From positions 1 through 64,000 of the forward strand of contig NZ_JAOWLA010000012.1 of assembly GCF_025751575.1 (NCBI RefSeq): a stretch of DNA of 64,000 nucleotides, read 5' to 3'. Shown here piece by piece: positions 57,762 through 64,000 of the stretch. A program made the translations under genes and the position numbers. The first letter of the stretch is position 1; each line of letters starts with the position of its first letter. Under the pieces are notes generated by a model. The model was not told where the DNA came from, did not search any database, and saw only the letters and a list, made by a program, of their open reading frames with translations. Source of the DNA: Albidovulum sediminicola. GTDB taxonomy: Bacteria > Pseudomonadota > Alphaproteobacteria > Rhodobacterales > Rhodobacteraceae.

Positions 57762-58235
57762 TTAGTCCGACAGGCTAGCGATCAACAGGTCGAGCGCATG
57801 CTCGGTACTGGCGCGGCGGACGGCAGCGCGACCCGGCGCGCCGAATTCCACCGTTTCGACGCGGGTGGGGTGGCCCTTCCGGGCAAGACCGAAGCAGACC
57901 CGGCCTTCCGGCTTGAACTCCGACCCGCCGGGGCCCGCGATACCGGTGGCGGACACCGCCAGCGTCGCCTGCGAATTGGCAAGCGCCCCCTCGGCCATCT
58001 CGCGCGCGACGGGTTCGCTCACGGCCCCGTGGGCGGTCAACGTCGCCTCGGCCACGCCGAGCATCGCCATCTTGGCCGCGTTCGAATAGGTCACGAAGCC
58101 GCGGTCGAACACGTCGGAGGATCCCGCGACATCGGTGATCGCCGCGGCAATCATGCCGCCCGTGCAGCTTTCGGCGGTCGCGATCATTGCGCCCCGCGCG
58201 CGGGCGAGGTCCAGCAGTCGCGCGGCGCGGCTCAC
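57762..58235 (-). CDS. pncC: Nicotinamide-nucleotide amidase PncC (CinA C-terminal type)
   Basis: The 157-aa protein corresponds to the C-terminal CinA domain, which deamidates NMN in pyridine nucleotide recycling. Motifs are TAESCTGGMIAAAITDVAGSSDVFDRGFVTYSNAAK and AVSATGIAGPGG. There is no N-terminal molybdopterin-binding-like domain. It is the last gene of the ispDF-pgpA-pncC operon, overlapping pgpA by four bases. Confidence 0.93.
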   Translation of the reverse strand: MSRAARLLDLARARGAMIATAESCTGGMIAAAITDVAGSSDVFDRGFVTYSNAAKMAMLGVAEATLTAHGAVSEPVAREMAEGALANSQATLAVSATGIAGPGGSEFKPEGRVCFGLARKGHPTRVETVEFGAPGRAAVRRASTEHALDLLIASLSD

Positions 58236-58726
58236 ATCAGGACCCCATGCGCGAAGGCCGCCAGCGCCGCAACGCCAATGGCGGCAAAAACCCCGGCCCA
58301 GACATCGTCCAGCATCACGCCCAACGCATCGCCTCGCCGGTCAGCACGGCCGACGAGCCAGGGCTTCCAGATGTCGAAGAGACGGAATAGGACGAAAGCC
58401 GCGATCCAGCCCGGCCAGAGGTCGCGAAGCGCGGCCCCGGTATGGGCCACGCCAATGGCCACCGGGAAGAGCGCGATCCATTGGCCCGCGACCTCGTCGA
58501 TGACGATCTCGGACGGGTCGTGGTCGTCCTGGCCGCGGGTCTCGATCGCGGTCGCCCACCACCCCAAAAGGAAGGCGAGGACCGCCGCCGGGATCAGCCA
58601 GAGCGGCCCCAGAAGCGTCATGAGCGCCCAGGCCACCGGCAGCGCGGCCAGCGACCCCCAGGTGCCCGGTGCCGGACGCATCAGCCCCGTGCCGAGAAAT
58701 GTCGCGATGACGGTCGTGCCCTTCAT
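58232..58726 (-). CDS. pgpA: Phosphatidylglycerophosphatase A
   Basis: The 164-aa inner-membrane phosphatase makes phosphatidylglycerol. It has [20 protein letters not shown], the acidic [17 protein letters not shown] and the C-terminal [19 protein letters not shown] with [12 protein letters not shown], all typical of PgpA. About four hydrophobic spans are evident. It overlaps ispDF and pncC by four bases each. Confidence 0.94.
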   Translation of the reverse strand: MKGTTVIATFLGTGLMRPAPGTWGSLAALPVAWALMTLLGPLWLIPAAVLAFLLGWWATAIETRGQDDHDPSEIVIDEVAGQWIALFPVAIGVAHTGAALRDLWPGWIAAFVLFRLFDIWKPWLVGRADRRGDALGVMLDDVWAGVFAAIGVAALAAFAHGVLM

Positions 58727-59859
58727 GACTTCACCAGTGTTGCCGTGGCGATGGCCGCGATCCCTTCCTTGCGGCCCGTGAAGCCGAGCCGTTCCGACGT
58801 CGTCGCCTTGACCGAGACGCGGTCCACCTCGATCCCCATGATACGCGCCAGTTCTGCTTTCATGGCCCCCGCATGCGGGCCGACCTTCGGCGCTTCACAG
58901 ATCAGCGTAACATCGGCGTTGGAGATCGCGAAGCCGCGCGCCCGCGCCCGGCCCGCCGCATGGGCCAGAAAAATCTCGCTCGCCGCACCCTTCCATTGCG
59001 TGTCCGAGGGCGGGAAGTGGCGACCGATGTCGCCATCCGCCAGTGCGCCGTAGATGGCATCGGTCAGCGCATGCATGCCCACATCGGCGTCCGAATGGCC
59101 CAGAAGCCCGCGCTCATGTGCAATCCGCACCCCGCAGAGCGTGACGTGGTCGCCGTCGCAGAAGGCGTGGACGTCATATCCGTTGCCCAGGCGTACATCC
59201 ATATTCTTCCCCATCAGGCGCTCGGCCCGGACGAAATCCTCCGGCCATGTGATTTTGATGTTCTCTTCGGCTCCGGCGACGATCGCGACGTGCATGCCCG
59301 CCGTGCGGGCCACCTCCACATCGTCGGCCGCCGAGGCGCTGCCCGCCCGATGGGCGGCCAGGATATCGGCAAGGGCGAACCCCTGCGGCGTCTGGGCGCG
59401 GTAAAGGCCGTCGCGCGCGACCGCGCCATCGACCCCGCCATCCTCCCCCCGCCACAGGGCATCGGTCACCGCCAACGCCGGTGCAGCGGCCCGGCCCAAC
59501 GCCGCAAGAACCCGGTCGATCAGCGCGCGCGGGACAAGCGGACGGGCCCCGTCATGGATCAGCACATGGTCAAGGTCTGACCCGTCGAGGACCTCCAGCG
59601 CGTTTCGCACACTCCCTGCGCGCGTCGCACCGCCCGCGACGAGGGTGACGTGCCCGCCAAGTTCGGTGACGCCCCGGGCCATGTCATCGGGGTGCAGAAC
59701 CACAAGCACGCGCGCGAAATCCGTGAAGGCCGCGACGGCATGCGCGAGCACCGGACGCCCCGCCAGGGACTGCCACTGCTTCGGCTCATCGCCGCCCGCG
59801 CGAAGACCGCGGCCCGCGGCCACGATCACGGCGGCTGTCCTGTCCCTGGTTGCCGGCAT
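58723..59859 (-). CDS. ispDF: Bifunctional IspD/IspF (MEP pathway)
   Basis: The 378-aa fusion carries two non-consecutive steps of isoprenoid synthesis. The N-terminal IspD (cytidylyltransferase, about 1-215) has [30 protein letters not shown] and AQTPQGF. The C-terminal IspF (MEcPP synthase, about 220-378) has [27 protein letters not shown] and [20 protein letters not shown] 59859 has AAGGAG at good spacing; the longer frame is Arg/Pro-rich. Such fusions are common in alphaproteobacteria. Confidence 0.96.
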   Translation of the reverse strand: MPATRDRTAAVIVAAGRGLRAGGDEPKQWQSLAGRPVLAHAVAAFTDFARVLVVLHPDDMARGVTELGGHVTLVAGGATRAGSVRNALEVLDGSDLDHVLIHDGARPLVPRALIDRVLAALGRAAAPALAVTDALWRGEDGGVDGAVARDGLYRAQTPQGFALADILAAHRAGSASAADDVEVARTAGMHVAIVAGAEENIKITWPEDFVRAERLMGKNMDVRLGNGYDVHAFCDGDHVTLCGVRIAHERGLLGHSDADVGMHALTDAIYGALADGDIGRHFPPSDTQWKGAASEIFLAHAAGRARARGFAISNADVTLICEAPKVGPHAGAMKAELARIMGIEVDRVSVKATTSERLGFTGRKEGIAAIATATLVKS

Positions 59860-59919
59860 CGGTTCTCCTTGATCTGGTGGTCTAGTGCGGCGGACAGGTG
59901 CTGACAATGCCGGTAATGT

Positions 59920-59961
59920 TGCAAATTGCCCTTCCTATTCGCCTAAAATTTGTGCAAATTG
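59920..59961. promoter_or_regulatory. Paired TGCAAATTG motifs before dusB-ntrBC
   Basis: TGCAAATTG occurs at 59920-59928 and 59953-59961, 33 bases apart (about three helical turns). The second is part of a perfect dyad AATTTG-TG-CAAATT (59947-59960). It lies between the divergent ispDF and dusB. Shared with the amtB upstream region, so likely a nitrogen-control site. Confidence 0.45.
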
Positions 59962-60046
59962 ACAACGTCGCCAATTATGTAAGCGCTGAGCATTGCGGCC
60001 CGTCTGCGGCGCCGATAGCCAGATAGCGAAGAAGAAGGGACTTTTC

Positions 60047-61045
60047 GTGGTCATCTCCCTTGGCAACGTGACACTCGAACCGCCCGTTTTCCTGGCGCCT
60101 CTCGCCGGGATCACGGATCTGCCGTTTCGTCGGCTGGTCGCATCCTTCGGCGCAGGCCTCGTCGTGTCTGAGATGGTCGCCTCGGGCGAGATGCTGACGG
60201 CCAAGCCTTCGGTCCGGGCCAAGGCGCGCACTGACCTCGGCCTGGGCGACGGGCGGGTCATGACCTCGGTCCAGCTTGCCGGGCGCGAGGCCCGCGCCAT
60301 GGGCGACGCCGCGCGGGTCGTGGCGGACATGGGCGCCCCGGTGATCGACATCAACATGGGGTGCCCGGCCAAGAAGGTGACGGGGGGCATGTCGGGCTCT
60401 GCTCTCATGCGCGACCTCGACCATGCGCTGACCCTGATTGAGGCGGTGGTGGCCGCCGTCGATCTGCCCGTGACGCTGAAGTGCCGCCTTGGCTGGGACA
60501 CCGACTGCCTGAACGCGCCCGCCCTTGCCCGCCGGGCGGAGGATGCGGGCATTCGCATGATCACGATCCATGGCCGCACCCGCCAGCAGTTCTACAAGGG
60601 CCGCGCTGACTGGGCCGCCATCCGCCGGGTGAAGGAGGCCGTCTCGATCCCCGTCATCGCCAATGGCGACATCTGTTCCGCTGGTGATGCCACGCGGGCG
60701 CTCCGCGCCTCAGGTGCTGACGGCGTGATGGTCGGGCGCGGCGCCCAGGGGGCGCCTTGGCGCCTGGCCGAAATCGCGGCCGCACTTTTCGGCCATCCGG
60801 CGCCGCGCGTCCCTTCGGGCGCCGCCCGCTCCGAGATGATCATCGGACATTACGACGACATGCTGGACTTCTACGGCCCCGAACTGGGGCTGCGCATCGC
60901 GCGCAAGCATCTTGGGTGGTATGCCGACGAGGCCGGGGCGGCGGCCGATCACCGTGCGCGGCTGATGATCGCCACCCGGCCCGAGGAGGTGCGCGATCTG
61001 ATCCGCGCGGCCTTCGCCGATCTTCCAACACAGAGGGCGGCATGA
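60047..61045 (+). CDS. dusB: tRNA-dihydrouridine synthase (DusB / NifR3)
   Basis: The 332-aa FMN enzyme reduces uridines in the tRNA D-loop. It shows [15 protein letters not shown], the catalytic C106 in [34 protein letters not shown] and NGDICS. I chose GTG 60047, with AAGAAGGGA six bases before it; the longer frame starts with a weak TTG. This gene was called nifR3 in Rhodobacter capsulatus, where it heads the ntrB-ntrC operon exactly as here. The stop overlaps ntrB by four bases. Confidence 0.93.
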   Translation: MVISLGNVTLEPPVFLAPLAGITDLPFRRLVASFGAGLVVSEMVASGEMLTAKPSVRAKARTDLGLGDGRVMTSVQLAGREARAMGDAARVVADMGAPVIDINMGCPAKKVTGGMSGSALMRDLDHALTLIEAVVAAVDLPVTLKCRLGWDTDCLNAPALARRAEDAGIRMITIHGRTRQQFYKGRADWAAIRRVKEAVSIPVIANGDICSAGDATRALRASGADGVMVGRGAQGAPWRLAEIAAALFGHPAPRVPSGAARSEMIIGHYDDMLDFYGPELGLRIARKHLGWYADEAGAAADHRARLMIATRPEEVRDLIRAAFADLPTQRAA

Positions 61046-62118
61046 GCAGCACGGCCTCCGTCTGGGCCTCCTTGCCCGTGCCAGCGGTCCTGATCGACGC
61101 CGAGGGCCGGACCATCGACGTCAACGCGCCGGCGGAGCTTTTCCTCAACATGTCGGCCCGCAGCCTGAAGGGGCAAACCTTCCTTGACCGGGTCGCGATT
61201 GACGCCCCGCTGGAGGAGGCTTTCGCTCGCATCCGCCGCAACCGCTCCCCGGTCTTCATCACCGATGTGCCGGTCGGCACCGGCGAACGCGCGCCGGTCC
61301 TGTGCAACCTTCAGGCCGCCGGCCTTGTCGATGACCCGGACACCATCCTCCTCCTGATGGCGCCACGCGAATTCGCCGATCGGCTTGGGCGCGGCGGCGC
61401 GATCAAGTCCTCGGCCCGTTCCGCCATCGGCATGGCCGAGATGATGGCGCATGAAATCAAGAACCCGCTGGCCGGGATTACCGGGGCGGCGCAGCTGCTT
61501 TCGATGTCGCTTGCGCCCGAGGACCAGGAGCTGACCGACCTGATCGTGGTGGAAAGCCGCCGCATCGTGAAGCTGCTGGAGCAGGTCGAGCAGTTCGGCA
61601 ACCTGCGCCCGCCAGAACGCCGCATCGTCAACATCCATGATGCCCTCGACCGGGCCCGGCGTTCGGCGCTGCTGGGCTTTGCTGCACACATGGCCATCGT
61701 CGAGGACTACGATCCCTCGTTGCCGCCGACATACTGCGACCCTGACCAGCTGGTGCAAGTTTTCCTGAACCTGCTCAAGAACGCGGCCGAAGCCGCGCCG
61801 GGGGGCGGAACCATCCGACTGCACACGTTTTACGACGTCTCCTTGCGCCTCAGGCGGCAGGATGGCTCTGGTGTGGCCCTGCCGCTTCAGGTCGAGATCA
61901 TTGACGACGGCCCCGGCGTTCCCCCCGCGATCGCGGCCGATCTGTTCGACCCCTTCGTTTCCGGGCGTGAGAACGGAACCGGCCTTGGCCTCGCCTTGGT
62001 GTCCAAGATCGTGGACGAAAACGGCGGCTGGATCGGCGTCGACTCGGTCCCCGGCCGGACAGTGTTCAGGGTCTCGCTGCCTCTGGCGCCGAGGTCCGAT
62101 GACGAAAGGAGTGAATGA
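61042..62118 (+). CDS. ntrB: Nitrogen regulation sensor kinase NtrB
   Basis: The 358-aa soluble histidine kinase has an N-terminal PAS domain (about 8-110), phospho-accepting H137 ([20 protein letters not shown]), and ATP-binding motifs [19 protein letters not shown] and [12 protein letters not shown]. It phosphorylates NtrC in nitrogen limitation and is controlled by PII protein. It overlaps dusB by four bases and the ntrC start region at its end. Confidence 0.95.
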   Translation: MSSTASVWASLPVPAVLIDAEGRTIDVNAPAELFLNMSARSLKGQTFLDRVAIDAPLEEAFARIRRNRSPVFITDVPVGTGERAPVLCNLQAAGLVDDPDTILLLMAPREFADRLGRGGAIKSSARSAIGMAEMMAHEIKNPLAGITGAAQLLSMSLAPEDQELTDLIVVESRRIVKLLEQVEQFGNLRPPERRIVNIHDALDRARRSALLGFAAHMAIVEDYDPSLPPTYCDPDQLVQVFLNLLKNAAEAAPGGGTIRLHTFYDVSLRLRRQDGSGVALPLQVEIIDDGPGVPPAIAADLFDPFVSGRENGTGLGLALVSKIVDENGGWIGVDSVPGRTVFRVSLPLAPRSDDERSE

Positions 62119-63488
62119 TGGACGGCACGGTACTTGTCGCCGATGACGACCGCACGATCCGCACTGTGCTGACCCAGGCGCTGACCCGCGCGGGCTGCAA
62201 GGTTCACGCGACCTCCTCCCTCGTGACGCTGCTGCGCTGGGTCGAGGAAGGCAAGGGCGACCTCGTGATTTCCGATGTGATCATGCCGGACGGCAACGGG
62301 CTTGAGGCGCTTCCCAAGATCGCGACCGCCCGTCCCGGGCTGCCCGTGATCGTGATTTCGGCGCAAAACACCATCATGACCGCCATCCAGGCGGCCGAGG
62401 CGGAGGCCTTCGACTACCTGCCCAAGCCCTTCGACCTGCCGGACCTGATGAAGCGGGCGGCGCGTGCCTTGGAACAGAAGCGCCGTCGGACGCCCACCGC
62501 GGAACCGGCCACGCCACGCACGCCCGCAGATGATCTGCCCCTGGTCGGGCGCACGCCCGCGATGCAGAACCTCTACCGCCTTGTTGCGCGGGTGATGAAC
62601 GCCGACCTGCCGGTCCTGATCACGGGCGAAAGCGGCACCGGCAAGTCACTGATCGCCCGCGCAATTCATGACTTTTCGGATCGCCGGACGCTACCTTTCG
62701 TCACGGCCCAGGCCGCCGACCTGCAGGGGATGGACGGGCCCTCGGCGCTGCTCGCGCGTGCGCGGGGCGGAACGCTGGTCTTTGATGAGGTCGGAGACTT
62801 CGACGACGAAATCCAGGGCCGGATCGTGCGGATGCTCGATGCGCTGCCCTCGAACGCGCCGCGCATCATCGCCACCTCGCAGGATGATCTGGGCAAGAAG
62901 ACCCAGGCCGGTGCCTTTCGGAAGGACCTGTTCTATCGGCTCTCGGGTGTGACGCTCGGGGTCCCCGCGCTGCGCGAGCGGGTGGAGGACATCCCGCTTC
63001 TGGCGAACCACTTCCTGGCCCGCGACGCCCGCGACGGGTTGGGCCAGAAGGTCCTGCGCTCGGATGCCATGGACCTGATCCGGGCCTACCCCTGGCCCGG
63101 CAATGTGCGCCAGCTGGAGAACACCCTGCGCCGACTCGCCGTGACCGCGTCCGAGCCTGAAATCAGCCGGGCGGAGATCGAAGCCGCATTGGGAACACAG
63201 TCCGTCGCGCGCCCCCAGATCGACGCGGGCAGCGATGAGCAACTTTCCGCCGCGATCGGGCGCCACCTGCGCCGCTACTTCGACCTTCATGGCGGGACAC
63301 TTCCACCTTCTGGCCTATATGACCGGATTCTGAAGGAAATGGAGCTTCCGCTGATCGAGATCGCGCTGGACGCGACGGCGGGCAATCAGGCGAAATGTGC
63401 CGATCTTCTGGGCATCAACCGCAATACGCTCCGCAAGAAGATCACCGATCTCGATATCCGCGTGACACGCCGCCGGAAATTGATGTAA
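62118..63488 (+). CDS. ntrC: Nitrogen regulator NtrC, GAFTGA-less type
   Basis: The 456-aa regulator has a receiver domain (D53 in [12 protein letters not shown]), an AAA+ domain with Walker A GESGTGKS (170-177) and Walker B VFDEVGD (221-227), and a Fis-type helix-turn-helix ([21 protein letters not shown]). The loop that carries GAFTGA in sigma-54 activators is deleted: [12 protein letters not shown] runs directly to [10 protein letters not shown]. Rhodobacter capsulatus NtrC has the same loss and works with sigma-70. An ATG one codon earlier (62115) is too near the AAAGGAG site, so 62118 is preferred. Confidence 0.95.
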   Translation: MDGTVLVADDDRTIRTVLTQALTRAGCKVHATSSLVTLLRWVEEGKGDLVISDVIMPDGNGLEALPKIATARPGLPVIVISAQNTIMTAIQAAEAEAFDYLPKPFDLPDLMKRAARALEQKRRRTPTAEPATPRTPADDLPLVGRTPAMQNLYRLVARVMNADLPVLITGESGTGKSLIARAIHDFSDRRTLPFVTAQAADLQGMDGPSALLARARGGTLVFDEVGDFDDEIQGRIVRMLDALPSNAPRIIATSQDDLGKKTQAGAFRKDLFYRLSGVTLGVPALRERVEDIPLLANHFLARDARDGLGQKVLRSDAMDLIRAYPWPGNVRQLENTLRRLAVTASEPEISRAEIEAALGTQSVARPQIDAGSDEQLSAAIGRHLRRYFDLHGGTLPPSGLYDRILKEMELPLIEIALDATAGNQAKCADLLGINRNTLRKKITDLDIRVTRRRKLM

Positions 63489-63599
63489 AACCGCAACACA
63501 AAATGTGGCAATTCGGTCGCAACCGGAGAGAGACCACGACAGTTCGGCGGTACCCGCGGAAAGCGGCAACAGATCAGGGGCGGCCTCTTGCAGGGCTTC

Positions 63600-64000
63600 A
63601 TGCGTATCTCACCATGGGAGCGGCTTAGCCGCTTGCGGCGGCAAAGGCGCGTCCAGAATTATGTGACCCTGGGGCTGGTCGTCCTGGGTCCGCTTCTGGC
63701 CTTCGCGACCTTCGTGGCGCTGGGACCCATGGGACAGGGGGCGAACTCCACCGCGCTGCGCCTGATCCTGCTGGCCGATTTCGTCTATTTCCTGCTGCTC
63801 GCGGCGCTGATCCTGTCGCGGCTGGCGCAGATGATCGCCGCGCGGCGGGCGCGCTCGGCGGGGTCGCGGCTTCACCTTCGCCTGACCGGGGTGTTCGCCG
63901 GGATCGCGCTGGTGCCCACGGTCATCGTCGCGATCTTCGCCGGGCTGACCGTCAACATCGGGCTTGAGGGCTGGTTTTCCGACCGGGTTCGCAGCGTGGT
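63600..64000 (+). CDS. ntrY: Nitrogen sensor kinase NtrY, N-terminal part
   Basis: The gene runs off the right edge; 133 codons are visible. After a basic start (MRISPWERLSRLRRQRRVQN) come three hydrophobic spans: about residues 21-42, 52-73 and 93-118. Then follows periplasmic-side sequence VNIGLEGWFSDRV, which is characteristic of NtrY (family pattern GLExWFSxRV). Position directly after ntrBC with a 111-base gap agrees with the ntrBCYX order. The kinase domains lie outside the window. Confidence 0.88.
   Translation, partial: MRISPWERLSRLRRQRRVQNYVTLGLVVLGPLLAFATFVALGPMGQGANSTALRLILLADFVYFLLLAALILSRLAQMIAARRARSAGSRLHLRLTGVFAGIALVPTVIVAIFAGLTVNIGLEGWFSDRVRSV

Overview
The window is a stretch of chromosome from an alphaproteobacterium of the order Rhodobacterales (Rhodobacter / Paracoccus / Roseobacter relatives). 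This rests on gene content and order: sciP next to ctrA, a dusB-ntrB-ntrC-ntrY cluster, a GafA-like gene-transfer-agent activator, an IspD-IspF fusion, class II DAHP synthase, usg, PF07310-type PAS and DUF6477-type proteins, high GC, and alphaproteobacterial operator types (CtrA boxes, a GTTC-N7-GTTC LexA box). Nearly all of it is ordinary chromosome. The only mobile DNA seen is a frameshifted IS481-type remnant at the left edge. There is no CRISPR array, prophage or rRNA, and only one tRNA.

Layout. 1-826: decayed IS481 element abutting mnmA. 827-10950: tRNA modification and DNA maintenance (mnmA, sciP, ctrA, ligA-recG, a 40-aa membrane protein behind a LexA box, an IscU-like scaffold, hisI, gluQ, trmFO). 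11032-18129: gyrA, usg, an unrecognised 390-aa protein, and an arginase / ornithine cyclodeaminase operon with a divergent Lrp-type regulator. 18132-22077: dsbB with a DedA-type membrane protein, a zinc peptidase, tRNA-Leu(CAA), a stand-alone Hint protein and a MocA-like transferase. 22178-31780: dimethylglycine-dehydrogenase-like enzyme, a complete branched-chain-type ABC transporter (livMH, livFG, livK) interrupted by a small secreted protein gene, and a GlxA/GbdR-type AraC regulator.

31926-37725: aroG, a PAS protein, yicC-gmk-gamma carbonic anhydrase, and a trans-sulfuration enzyme behind a structured leader. 37751-44752: the full phosphate regulon (phoR, PHO box, pstSCAB, phoU, phoB). 44906-48160: a non-pyrrolysine MttB homologue, a DUF6477-type protein and the GafA-like activator behind a CtrA box. 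48227-56423: katG with a Fur-family operator, lipA, a porin-like protein, two c-type cytochromes, hpt, a RatA/COQ10-like protein and an Stf0 sulfotransferase. 56426-64000: amtB, pncC-pgpA-ispDF, then dusB-ntrB-ntrC and the start of ntrY.

Several circuits link these genes. CtrA/SciP are near one CtrA box, and further candidate boxes precede yicC/PAS and the GafA-like gene, consistent with CtrA control of gene transfer agent. Phosphate sensing and uptake are together. Nitrogen control (an NtrC lacking the sigma-54 contact loop) shares an upstream motif with amtB. A betaine / methylamine theme joins the dehydrogenase, the GbdR-like regulator and the MttB homologue, whose upstream regions share a TGTCGTTT motif. 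The least described items are the LexA-boxed microprotein, the GafA-like gene with its CtrA box, the trans-sulfuration leader and the orphan 390-aa protein.
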